A stretch of DNA of 64,000 nucleotides from contig NZ_CP029194.1 of the NCBI RefSeq assembly GCF_008642375.1, positions 6,069,001 to 6,133,000 of the forward strand. Direction: 5' to 3'. The notes beneath the pieces are model-generated. The model saw only the letters and a program-made list of their open reading frames with translations, made no database searches and was not told the DNA's origin. The stretch's first letter is position 1, and each line of letters starts with the position of its first letter. The stretch comes from Streptomyces venezuelae (lineage in GTDB: Bacteria > Actinomycetota > Actinomycetes > Streptomycetales > Streptomycetaceae). Positions 23,435-31,310 of the stretch are shown here, one piece after another. Made by a program: the position numbers and the translations under genes.

Positions 23435-24604
23435 TCAGAGCCAGGTGCTCCGCTCCAGCGCCTCGCGCGTGGCGGGGCCGTACACGCCCTTCGGGTCCTC
23501 CTCGATGAACATCCAGGACTGGTAGCTCTTCACCGCGCGCCAGACTCCCTGTCCGTACTCCCCGTCGATGGGGCCGTGATAGGCCCCCGCGAGCGTCAGG
23601 CGCTGCTGGAGCTCCTCCACCTCGGGGCCGCTGGAGCCGTAGCTCAGCGTCGCCACGGACTCCTCGGTCTCCTCCGGCTGGGCCGGCTCCTCGGGTGCCT
23701 GTGTGGTGGGCGGTGCGGCCGTCGCCGGTGCGGTCGTCGGCGCCGCGGTCGTGGGGGCGGCCGTGGTGGTGGCGGCCGGAGGGGCCGCCGCGCCGGTCGT
23801 GGCGCCGGTGGGCGGGGCGGTCCGGGAGGCGGAGGGGGTGGAAGCGGCGGACGGGGAGGCGGACGTGGCCGTCGGGCGTACGGACGGGGACGACGAGCTC
23901 GGCTCCGGGGTCTCGGAGGAGGCGGAGGGGGACGGGGCCTCCGACACGGCGACGTTCAGGGAAGCGCTGGTGGTGATCTCCAGGCCGGTCGCCCGGTCGT
24001 CGCTCTCGTCCCCACCGCCGAGGACGGCCGCGGCGAGGGCGGCGGTGCCGACGACGGCGACCGCGGTCACCGCCGCGACGACCATGCCGCGCCTGCGCCC
24101 GCGCGCCTGCGCGCGATCGTCGGCCGGGCCGGCGGCGCGGTCGATGCGGCCGATGCCGTGCAGCAGCAGGGGCATCGTCTCGGAGGGGTCGCCGTCTCCC
24201 GGACCCGCGTGGAGGTCGGTGTCGAGTTCCGCCGGGGCGTGCGGGTCACCGTACGGGCCGTGGTGCGAGTCGGTGTACGGGACGGAGCGGGTGTCGCCGT
24301 ACGGGTCGGCGGCGTACGGGTCGGGCTGGGCGGCCGGGTACGGGGGCGTCGGGCCGTCCGGGCGGATCGCCGTCAGTTGGGTCGTCGGCGGATCCTCCGG
24401 CGCGTAGTGCCCCGAGGCGCTCGCGGGTCCCGAGGCGCCCGCAGGCCCCCCGGTCGCCGCGTTCCCCTCGGGCTCCGTCGTGTCCAGGGTCACGTACGGC
24501 CTGATCCGGAGCGGGTCGAAGTCCTCGGCCGCTGCTATCTGCGCCTGGGTGCAGGCGCAGCCAGGTCTTTGTGCACCGCATTCAGGACAGGTGTGTCCGA
24601 TCAT
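23435..24604 (-). CDS. Membrane-anchored peptidoglycan-binding protein with N-terminal Cys cluster
   Basis: A protein of 389 residues in three parts. The cytosolic N-terminus has a Cys-rich zinc-binding-like cluster (CPECGAQRPGCAC) and a Pro/Tyr/Asp-rich segment. A single membrane helix lies at ~173-195 (MVVAAVTAVAVVGTAALAAA). Extracytoplasmic Ser/Pro/Thr/Ala-rich linkers lead to a C-terminal peptidoglycan-binding domain (SYGSSGPEVEELQQRLTLAG, GPIDGEYGQGVWRAVKSYQ, KGVYGPATREALERS). It probably links cytoplasmic sensing to the wall. The start is a single clear ATG, and the divergent membrane protein shares the promoter region. Confidence 0.88.
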   Translation of the reverse strand: MIGHTCPECGAQRPGCACTQAQIAAAEDFDPLRIRPYVTLDTTEPEGNAATGGPAGASGPASASGHYAPEDPPTTQLTAIRPDGPTPPYPAAQPDPYAADPYGDTRSVPYTDSHHGPYGDPHAPAELDTDLHAGPGDGDPSETMPLLLHGIGRIDRAAGPADDRAQARGRRRGMVVAAVTAVAVVGTAALAAAVLGGGDESDDRATGLEITTSASLNVAVSEAPSPSASSETPEPSSSSPSVRPTATSASPSAASTPSASRTAPPTGATTGAAAPPAATTTAAPTTAAPTTAPATAAPPTTQAPEEPAQPEETEESVATLSYGSSGPEVEELQQRLTLAGAYHGPIDGEYGQGVWRAVKSYQSWMFIEEDPKGVYGPATREALERSTWL

Positions 24605-24882
24605 GATGGGTCCCCTCCCCGAGACAACTGCGAGCGATTATGCAGCCCGCCCCTGTTCGATGAGTGAACGGCGTCACCTTCCGGCGGGCCATATCGGGAC
24701 ATTCGGATCGGGGTGGAGGTGTCGTCCGGGAGCCGCAGGAGGGGCGCCCGTGCCCGCCCGAACCGCCCCGCAATCATCGGGCGTGAGTCCCGACTCGACG
24801 GCCGCAAACCCTCTATGACGGTTGCTCAGGGGCTCTCAGTAGGCTGTCCCCTCCAAGATCGCATCACAGGGGGATGGGCAGG

Positions 24883-25662
24883 ATGAACACCGAGGATCCA
24901 CGTCACGCGAACAACCCGTACGGCGGACAGGGCGGACACGGCGGATATGTGGCGAACGGCGCGTACGGTACGCAGATACCGCCCGCTCCGGCTCGCGCGA
25001 CCGCGAACCGAGGGGCCTGGATCGGTGCGGCGGCCACGCTGGTGGCGGCGGTCATCGGCGTCGTCGGCGCGTACCTGGTGAGCAGCAACAACAACGGCAA
25101 CGCGAACCCCGCTCCGCCCGCCGCGCAGGGTCCGGCGACCGGGACCACCAGCCCCGGGGAAGGGGTCCAGGGTGGTGACAAGGCTCCCTCGGACTCGTCG
25201 GAGAGCCCGGAGGCCACCCAGTCCTCGGAGGCCGCGGAGTCCTCGGAGCCCCCGGCTCCCGTGACCCCCTCCGGGAAGCCGGCCGGCACCGTCGAGTGGC
25301 AGGGCGCCCTGGCACTCACGTACGCGGAGAACAAGGACCTGGACTCCACGCCCCCCGTCCACTCCGGGATCAACGTGGAGAACGACGTCTCCATCTACAC
25401 GTTCGGCACGTCCCCGAGGATGCAGCTCGGGAACGGGGTCAAGTCGCTGGTGTGGAAGGACGCGTCGAAGGTGCCCGCGTACGCGGACTGCGCCGGTGTC
25501 GTCGACACCCTGGGCACCTCGACGGAGGTGAACCTGAAGACGGGCCTGGCCCTCTGCGTGAGCACGAACGACGGGCGGCTCGCCCGGCTCACCGTCAAGG
25601 AACTGAGCGGGCTGGCCTCCGACACGACCGGCATCTTCGACGTCGTCGTCTGGAGCCGCTGA
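24883..25662 (+). CDS. Single-pass membrane protein of unknown function
   Basis: A protein of 259 residues. It has a Gly/Tyr-rich cytosolic N-terminus (NNPYGGQGGHGGYVANGAYG), one transmembrane helix (GAWIGAAATLVAAVIGVVGA, ~residues 45-67) and a Ser/Pro/Glu-rich linker. The globular extracytoplasmic C-terminus (TVEWQGALALTYAENKDLDS, SGINVENDVSIYTFGTSP, LCVSTNDGRLARLTVKEL) has two Cys. The ATG at 24883 has GGGGGA eight bases upstream; the ATG at 24874 is too close to that site. The family is not recognised; many Streptomyces paralogues share this layout. Confidence 0.75.
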   Translation: MNTEDPRHANNPYGGQGGHGGYVANGAYGTQIPPAPARATANRGAWIGAAATLVAAVIGVVGAYLVSSNNNGNANPAPPAAQGPATGTTSPGEGVQGGDKAPSDSSESPEATQSSEAAESSEPPAPVTPSGKPAGTVEWQGALALTYAENKDLDSTPPVHSGINVENDVSIYTFGTSPRMQLGNGVKSLVWKDASKVPAYADCAGVVDTLGTSTEVNLKTGLALCVSTNDGRLARLTVKELSGLASDTTGIFDVVVWSR

Positions 25663-25701
25663 ACCGCCGCTCGAAGAGCCCTCGGTCCGGGAGGCCGGGG
25701 T

Positions 25702-26187
25702 TCAGAGCTCCTTGCCGTACCAGACGTCCATGTACGGGCCCGAGCAGTACGCCGGGATCTCGACGTACCCGTGCCGTGTGTACAGGGCGCGAGCCTCGAC
25801 CAGGTCCAGGCGGGTGTTGAGGACCATCCGGCGGGCGCCGAGGCCGCGCGCCGCGTCCTCCAGCTCGCCGAGCAGGGCCCCGGCCCCGCCCAGGCCGCGG
25901 AAGGCGTGGCGCAGGAAGACCCGGGTCAGCTCGGCGCGTTCGCCGTCGAGCACCAGGACCCCGCCGCAGCCGGCCGCCTTGCCCTCGTACCGCGCGACGA
26001 GGAACTGCCCGGTCGGCGGGGTGAGCAGCTCGACCCCGTCGTTCGTGAGGCCCTCGTCGATCTCCGCGACGGTCGCGGGCCGCTTCCAGTACCGGCTGGC
26101 GACGTCGTCGTAGTAGTCGCGGCGCAGGGCGGCGGCGTCCGGGGTGTCGACGGGCTCGGGGGAGAAGTTCCAGGTCATGCGCGCCAT
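25702..26187 (-). CDS. GNAT family N-acetyltransferase
   Basis: A cytosolic acetyltransferase of about 161 residues. Core motifs are FLVARYEGKAAGCGGVLVLD, the acetyl-CoA pyrophosphate loop region AELTRVFLRHAFRGLGGAGA, and MVLNTRLDLVEARALYTRHG. The C-terminal SGPYMDVWYGKEL is typical of YwnH/MarR-linked GNATs. The start at 26187 (MARMTW) or 26178 (MTW) is undecided because neither has a good ribosome-binding site. A much longer frame is an artefact of overlap with the monooxygenase gene. The substrate is unknown. Confidence 0.87.
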   Translation of the reverse strand: MARMTWNFSPEPVDTPDAAALRRDYYDDVASRYWKRPATVAEIDEGLTNDGVELLTPPTGQFLVARYEGKAAGCGGVLVLDGERAELTRVFLRHAFRGLGGAGALLGELEDAARGLGARRMVLNTRLDLVEARALYTRHGYVEIPAYCSGPYMDVWYGKEL

Positions 26188-26216
26188 TGTGCGGCGCGCA
26201 CGACCCGGGACGCAGC

Positions 26217-26558
26217 TCAGTTCTTCGGGGACGCCTGCTGGACGACCTCGAACGACCAGAGGGTGGACCCGGTGGCGGCCGGCTTCGGCCGCTCGCCGCC
26301 CTCGCCGCCGGCACCGCTGCCGCCGCCCCCGTGCGCGGCCTTCATCGAGCCGTTCATCCAGTTCTGGAAGTCCTCCTCGCTGCGCCAGCGGGTGTAGACG
26401 AGGTACTGGTCGGTGCCCTCCAGCGGGCGCAGCAGCTCGAACCACTCGAAGCCGTCGGAGCCCTCCACGGCCCCGGCGCGGGAGGCGAAGCGCTGCTCCA
26501 GGACCTCGCGCTGCTCGGCCGGAACGGTCAGGACGTTGATCTTCACCACGCTGGGCAC
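26217..26558 (-). CDS. Antibiotic biosynthesis monooxygenase (ABM) domain protein
   Basis: A ferredoxin-like fold protein of 113 residues. VVKINVLTVPAEQREVLEQR, GFEWFELLRPLEGTDQYLVY and TRWRSEEDFQNWMNGSMKAA are the ABM beta-alpha-beta core. A Gly/Ser/Glu-rich insert (HGGGGSGAGGEGGERP) precedes the last strand LWSFEVVQQ. The members include quinone-forming monooxygenases and heme-degrading IsdG-type enzymes, so the reaction is not predictable. It lies 29 nt upstream of the GNAT gene on the same strand and may share its transcript. Confidence 0.87.
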   Translation of the reverse strand: MPSVVKINVLTVPAEQREVLEQRFASRAGAVEGSDGFEWFELLRPLEGTDQYLVYTRWRSEEDFQNWMNGSMKAAHGGGGSGAGGEGGERPKPAATGSTLWSFEVVQQASPKN

Positions 26559-26694
26559 TCGACACCTCTCAAGACGTACGTAGGTGTCTGCAGTCTCCTA
26601 CACCGACCTGTCGGGACGGCGTGAGGACGGTCCCGGGCGCGGTCATGATGGTGACGACACGACACGTGCGAGACGCACGAACAGGGGGCGGGAC

Positions 26695-27888
26695 ATGGCC
26701 GGGTTCGAGTCGGTGGCCGGTGCGGACGCGGTACGGGAGCTGGCGGCGCGATGGCTGCCACGGCTCGGGGACGGGGACTTCGCCGTGTCGCCCGTCGGGC
26801 TGTGGACGGCTCTCGCGGCCGTGGCCTCCGGGGCCCGGGGGCGGACCGGGGAGGAACTGGCGGGGCTGCTCGGAGTCGAGGGGGAGGCCGCGGCCCGGGC
26901 CGTGACCGAGGCCGGGCGCCGGCTCGGCGGGACGGGCGGGGTCGCGGTGGCGACCGGGGTGTGGAGCACGATGCCGGTGCTCGAATCCTTCAAGCGGGGG
27001 CTGCCCGACGTGGGGTTCGGGGTGCTGCCGGGAGCGGCGTACCACGCGCTGCCCGACTGGGTCTTCGGCGCGACGGACGACATGTCCTTCGGGGAGCTGC
27101 CCGACGCGCAGGAGGAGCTCGACGCGTGGGTCCGGGCCACCACCGGCGGGCGGATCCCGCGGCTGCCGCTCGCTCTCGAAGGGTCCGAGGACCTCGTCCT
27201 GGTCAACGCCCTCGCCCTGAAGGCCTCCTGGCTGACCGCCTTCCCCGGGCACCTCACCCGGGACGAGCCCTTCACCGACGGGGACGGCGGCACCAGGCCC
27301 GTACCGACCATGCGGCAGCGGATTCCCGCCGGGTGGGTGTGGCGCGTGGGCGAGGTGGTGGTCGTCGAGCTGCCGTGCGCAGCGAACGGTGACGGGAGCC
27401 GGAGTGCCCGGGTGCGGTTCGTGCTGGGGGCGGAGGGCGACGGGCCCGGCGAGGTGCTGCCCGCCGCCTGGGCCGGGGCCGGTGAGCGTGTGCCGCTCGT
27501 GGCCGACTCGGCCGATCTCGCGCTGCCGCGCTTCACGCTCCGGACCAGGACCTTCGCCCACCGCCATCTCGACGCCCTCGGCGTCCGCCTCGCGCTGGGG
27601 CCCGAGGCCGACTTCTCCGGGATCTCCGCCGCCGACATGTACATCGACAAGGTCGTGCAGGAGGCGGTGGTCGAGGTCGCCGAGGAGGGCGTCGAGGCGG
27701 CGGCCGTCACCCAGGTGACGATGACCCGCAGCGCGGCCGTGCCCCGCCCCACGGTGGTCGAGCGGATCGCCTTCGACCGCCCCTTCGGGGTCGTCGTCCT
27801 CGACGGGACGGCGGAGGTGCCGCTGTTCGTGGGGTGGCGGCGGAGCGCGCCGGCGGGGCCGGAGGCCCAGGGCCTGTCCCTGCCCTGA
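26695..27888 (+). CDS. Serpin family protein
   Basis: A bacterial serine protease inhibitor-type protein of 397 residues without a signal peptide. The serpin pattern is present: DFAVSPVGLWTALAAVASGA at the N-terminus, LVNALALKASWLTAFPGHLT in the breach area, and LPRFTLRTRTFAHRHLDALG. The reactive-centre hinge is VVEVAEEGVEAAAVTQVTMT, with the small residues that allow loop insertion. The end RIAFDRPFGVVVLDGTAEVP matches the usual terminal strand. Hinge conservation suggests an inhibitory rather than purely structural serpin. The ATG at 26695 follows GGGGGCGGGAC; the upstream in-frame ATG at 26584 lies in the promoter of the monooxygenase gene. Confidence 0.9.
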   Translation: MAGFESVAGADAVRELAARWLPRLGDGDFAVSPVGLWTALAAVASGARGRTGEELAGLLGVEGEAAARAVTEAGRRLGGTGGVAVATGVWSTMPVLESFKRGLPDVGFGVLPGAAYHALPDWVFGATDDMSFGELPDAQEELDAWVRATTGGRIPRLPLALEGSEDLVLVNALALKASWLTAFPGHLTRDEPFTDGDGGTRPVPTMRQRIPAGWVWRVGEVVVVELPCAANGDGSRSARVRFVLGAEGDGPGEVLPAAWAGAGERVPLVADSADLALPRFTLRTRTFAHRHLDALGVRLALGPEADFSGISAADMYIDKVVQEAVVEVAEEGVEAAAVTQVTMTRSAAVPRPTVVERIAFDRPFGVVVLDGTAEVPLFVGWRRSAPAGPEAQGLSLP

Positions 27889-27903
27889 TCCGCCGGACGA
27901 CTC

Positions 27904-28584
27904 CTAGCCGACCACGCGGGCCAGCAGCAGGCCGTCGTGGCCCTTCGAGCCGACCGTCTGGAACGCGGTCGCGTCCAGGCGCGGTTCGCGGGCCACGAGT
28001 TCGAACATCTCGCGGGTGCCCGTGATCGCCGGGTCGTCCGGGTGCGCGGTGGCGACCTTCCCGCCGCGCACCACGTTGTCGACGATGATCAGCGTGCCCG
28101 GGCGGGACAGCTTCAGTGCCCATTCCACGTATCGCGGGTTGTTGACCTTGTCCGCGTCCGCGAAGACCAGGTCGAAGGGGCCCGCGCCCTCCTCCTCCAG
28201 GCGCGGCAGGGTGTCCAGGGCCGCGCCCGTGCGGACCTCGACGACCTTGTCGAGGCCGGCGCGGGCGATGTTGGCGCGGGCGACTTCCGCGTGGGCGGGG
28301 TCGTACTCCAGGGTGATCAGCCGGCCGTCGGCGGGCAGGGCGCGGGCCAGCCAGATCGTGCTGTAGCCGCCGAGGGTGCCGATCTCCAGGATGTTCCGGG
28401 CGCCCAGTGTCACGGCGAGCAGGTGCAGCAGCTTGCCCTGGTTCGGGGCGACCGCGATCTCGGGCAGGCCGGCCGCCGTGGACGCGGCGAGCGCGTCGTT
28501 CAGCGCCTCGTCCGCCGGGACGAGCAGCTCGGTGATGTAGTGGTCCACATCGCCCCATCCAGGGCTTTCCTGATGATTCGTCAT
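27904..28584 (-). CDS. O-methyltransferase, class I SAM-dependent (catechol OMT-like)
   Basis: A cytosolic enzyme of 226 residues transferring a methyl group from SAM to a hydroxyl, with the metal-dependent OMT layout. NQGKLLHLLAVTLGARNILE leads into motif I EIGTLGGYSTIWLARAL, then LITLEYDPAHAEVARANI. FDLVFADADKVNNPRYVEWA carries the metal Asp pair, followed by IIVDNVVRGGKV. The ATG at 28584 overlaps the DUF2330 stop by four bases (ATGA), so translation is coupled. The substrate is unknown. Confidence 0.92.
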   Translation of the reverse strand: MTNHQESPGWGDVDHYITELLVPADEALNDALAASTAAGLPEIAVAPNQGKLLHLLAVTLGARNILEIGTLGGYSTIWLARALPADGRLITLEYDPAHAEVARANIARAGLDKVVEVRTGAALDTLPRLEEEGAGPFDLVFADADKVNNPRYVEWALKLSRPGTLIIVDNVVRGGKVATAHPDDPAITGTREMFELVAREPRLDATAFQTVGSKGHDGLLLARVVG

Positions 28585-29699
28585 ACGGTGGAACGTACAC
28601 CCGGGGCGGGGTGGGAGCGGCGCCTCGACGCCCGTACGGCGAGGAGCGTCGCCGCCGTCGCGAGCAGTGCGCCGCCGCCGACCGTCACCAGCCATACCGG
28701 GACGTTGCCGATCGTCAGCAGGCGGTCGTTGTAGTCGATCTCGCGGTACGGGGTGTCGGCGACCGTGCGGAGGTGGTGGTCGTCGTCGATGCGGTCCGGG
28801 TGGGGGAACTCCTGTTCCAGGGCGGTCAGATGGACCGGGGCGCCGCCGGTGAGCCGGGAGAGGGCGGCGCTCTCGTCGCCGTCGATCCGGCCCGCGAAGG
28901 TCACCTCGGGTCGGTCGCCGCCGATGGGGGAGCGGGGCTCCATCCGGTGGTCGGCGAGGACGTACAGGCCGAGCGTCTGCGGTGTCCGCGCGAGCCGGGA
29001 CAGCCGCATGGGGTAGACGAGCTCGGAGGAGGCGAAGTCGATCCGCAGCGGGGACAGCTCGCCCTGGAGGGAGGCGCCCTTCTCCCGCGGGGCGAGGCGG
29101 ACGGCGACGTACTCCCACTTCCGGTCCACGTACGGCCGGAGCGCGCCGGGGAGCCGTTCGGGCAGCTCGAAGCCGTTGGCGTGCAGCCAGTCGCCGAGCG
29201 CGTCGGGGTCGGTGGCGGTCAGCCGGGCCACGTCGAAGGGGCCGAGCCGTTCGCGGCCGACGACGCCGACGCCGGGGGCCGCGCCGGGCGGTGCGGCGGC
29301 CGCCCCGTCGCCGTACGAGCGGTCGAAGGGCCAGTCGCCCTCCCGCGGCCAGAAGTAGTACCGGTCGCGCTCCTCGGGCGCGGTGAGCGATTCGAGCGTG
29401 TCGAAGAGGGCCGGGTCGCCGAGGGTGACCTCGGCGCGGCTCGGTACCGGCATGATCCAGGCGGCCTGCCTGGCGTTCCCGTGCACGTTGAAGCGCATGA
29501 CGACGGTCTCGGTGCGGCCGTCCCAGCGGACGGCCGACTCCTCCCGGTCGACGCCGATGCGCTCGGAGCTGTCCGGGATCATCGCGCCGCAGCCGCAGGC
29601 GTACGCCGGCGCGACGAGCGAGCCGATCTGGAGCGCGAGCAGCGCGACGAGCGTGGTCAGGATTCTGGTGGCCGGATTGCTTCTGTGTGTCCCCCGCAT
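28581..29699 (-). CDS. DUF2330 domain-containing membrane protein
   Basis: An exported, C-terminally anchored protein of 372 residues. It has a signal peptide (ILTTLVALLALQIGSLVAPA), then the DUF2330 hallmark ACGCGAMIPDSS at the mature N-terminus and large beta-rich domains (ETVVMRFNVHGNARQAAWIM, PVPSRAEVTLGD). A last hydrophobic helix (VWLVTVGGGALLATAATLLA) and a basic tail fix it in the membrane. The function is unknown; the N-terminal CGCG may bind metal or a lipid. It is the first gene of a two-gene unit with the O-methyltransferase. Confidence 0.9.
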   Translation of the reverse strand: MRGTHRSNPATRILTTLVALLALQIGSLVAPAYACGCGAMIPDSSERIGVDREESAVRWDGRTETVVMRFNVHGNARQAAWIMPVPSRAEVTLGDPALFDTLESLTAPEERDRYYFWPREGDWPFDRSYGDGAAAAPPGAAPGVGVVGRERLGPFDVARLTATDPDALGDWLHANGFELPERLPGALRPYVDRKWEYVAVRLAPREKGASLQGELSPLRIDFASSELVYPMRLSRLARTPQTLGLYVLADHRMEPRSPIGGDRPEVTFAGRIDGDESAALSRLTGGAPVHLTALEQEFPHPDRIDDDHHLRTVADTPYREIDYNDRLLTIGNVPVWLVTVGGGALLATAATLLAVRASRRRSHPAPGVRSTV

Positions 29700-29744
29700 G
29701 TGGGGTCGGACGCGGCCGGTGCCCTTCCGGTTCCGGCCGCTCGC

Positions 29745-29821
29745 CGCTCCGGGGATCCCCGGCCGCTCTCCGCCCCTGGGATCCCCGGCCGGCCCCGCTC
29801 CTGGGACCCCGGGCGCTCCCC
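29745..29821. repeat. Three 26-nt imperfect tandem repeats
   Basis: Units at 29745-29770, 29771-29796 and about 29797-29821 share the pattern CGCTCC-TGGGATCCCCGG with self-complementary GGGATCCC cores. They fill the gap between the P450 stop and the DUF2330 start and may form a terminator for the P450. Confidence 0.65.
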
Positions 29822-29832
29822 GCCGCCCAGGA

Positions 29833-31080
29833 TCAGGCCGACGTGCGGACCCTGAGTTCCTTCACCCCGTTCAGCCAGGCCGCCCGCAGCCGGCGGGGTT
29901 CGCCCGCGAGCGTGAGGTCGGGCAGGACGTCCGCGACCGCGTTGAAGATCAGGTCGATCTCCTTGATCGCGAGTGCCTTGCCGAGGCAGAAGTGTGGTCC
30001 GCCGCCGCCGAAGCCCAGGTGCGGGTTGGGGTCGCGGGTGATGTCGAAGCGCTCGGGGTCGGTGAAGACCTCGGGGTCGTTGTTGGCGGAGGAGTAGAAG
30101 AGGCCGACGCGGTCGCCCGCGCGGATCTTCTGTCCGCCGATCTCGGTGTCCTGGGTCGCGGTCCGCTGGAAGGAGACCACCGGGGTCGCCCAGCGCACGA
30201 TCTCCTCGGCCGTGGTGGCGGGCCGCTCCCGCTTGAAGAGCTCCCACTGGTCGGGGTGGGTGAGGAAGGCGTGCATGCCGTGGCTGATGGCGTTGCGCGT
30301 GGTCTCGTTGCCGGCGACGGCGAGCAGCAGCACGAAGAAGCCGAACTCGTCGGAGGAGAGGTTGCCCTGGCCTTCGGCGGCGACGAGCTGGCTGACGATG
30401 TCGGCGGCCGGACACTCCTTGCGGGCGGCTGCCATGTTCATCGAGTAGCCGATGAGTTCCATGGCGGCCTCGGCGCCGATCTCCTCGGTGATGGCGTACT
30501 CGGGATCGTCGTACGCGATCATCTTGTTCGACCAGTCGAAGATCCGGGAGCGGTCCTCCTGGGGTACGCCGATGAGCTCGGCGATGGCCTGGAGGGGCAG
30601 TTCGACGGCGACCCGGGTGACGAAGTCGAAGGTGCCGTCGGGGCCGGTGCTCTGCCGCGCCTCCTCGGCGATGGCGCGGGCGCGGTCGCGCAGGGCGGTC
30701 TCCAGGTTCCGGATCGCCCGGGGGGTGAAGCCGCGCTGGACGATCTGGCGGACCCGGGTGTGCTCGGGCGGGTCCATGTTGAGCATGATCATCTTCTGGA
30801 CCTCGATCTGCTCCCGCGTGATGTGCTCGTTGAAGCGGATCACGGCGGTGTTCGCGTTCGAGGAGAAGAGCTCGGGGTGCGTCGAGACGTACTTGACGTC
30901 CGCGTGACGCGTGACCGCCCAGTACCCCTCGTCCTCGAAGCCCGTGATGCCGGCCGGCTGGGGGCACCACCACACGGGTGCGGTCTGCCGCAGCTGGGCG
31001 AACTCCGGGAAGGGTATGCGTGTACGGAGCAGGTCGGGGTCGGTGGCGTCGAACCCTTCGGGGAGATGGGGGCAGGGCAT
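29833..31080 (-). CDS. Cytochrome P450, CYP125-like steroid C26/27 monooxygenase
   Basis: A soluble P450 of 415 residues. Its CYP125-like features are VWWCPQPAGITGFEDEGYWA, the I-helix AGNETTRNAISHGMHAFLTH, the K-helix EIVRWATPVVSFQRTATQD and the heme loop GFGGGGPHFCLGKALA, with Cys365 as thiolate ligand. CYP125 enzymes oxidise the sterol side-chain terminus, starting its breakdown. The ATG at 31080 has GGAG ten bases upstream; a GTG three codons earlier overlaps that site. It is divergent from a FadA5-like thiolase across a shared palindrome, which supports a sterol or branched-lipid catabolic role. The full sterol-ring pathway is not in the window, so the natural substrate is inferred. Confidence 0.9.
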   Translation of the reverse strand: MPCPHLPEGFDATDPDLLRTRIPFPEFAQLRQTAPVWWCPQPAGITGFEDEGYWAVTRHADVKYVSTHPELFSSNANTAVIRFNEHITREQIEVQKMIMLNMDPPEHTRVRQIVQRGFTPRAIRNLETALRDRARAIAEEARQSTGPDGTFDFVTRVAVELPLQAIAELIGVPQEDRSRIFDWSNKMIAYDDPEYAITEEIGAEAAMELIGYSMNMAAARKECPAADIVSQLVAAEGQGNLSSDEFGFFVLLLAVAGNETTRNAISHGMHAFLTHPDQWELFKRERPATTAEEIVRWATPVVSFQRTATQDTEIGGQKIRAGDRVGLFYSSANNDPEVFTDPERFDITRDPNPHLGFGGGGPHFCLGKALAIKEIDLIFNAVADVLPDLTLAGEPRRLRAAWLNGVKELRVRTSA

Positions 31081-31225
31081 CGGCAACACGCTCCATTATC
31101 TGATGGCCCATCAGAAACTGCCGGGAAAGTTAGTAACGACTTCGCCAAGTAGCAAGAGGCGGGGCGAGAACTGTTGCGTCCCGGACCCTTGCGTACCCGG
31201 GGTAGCAGTCATAAGACTGCACTCA

Positions 31226-31247
31226 GAACTAGAACGCGTACTAGTTC
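31226..31247. promoter_or_regulatory. 22-bp palindromic operator between P450 and thiolase
   Basis: Arms GAACTAG (31226-31232) and CTAGTTC (31241-31247) flank a nearly symmetric centre; 10 of 11 base pairs match. Within it, TAGAACGCGTACTA (31230-31243) fits the KstR motif TnnAACnnGTTnnA except one base. It is positioned to control both divergent genes. Confidence 0.7.
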
Positions 31248-31310
31248 CCCCGGGACGCCGACCGGACGAGGTGCCGGGACACCCCGACCGGTCGAGGAGA
31301 GGACGAGCTC

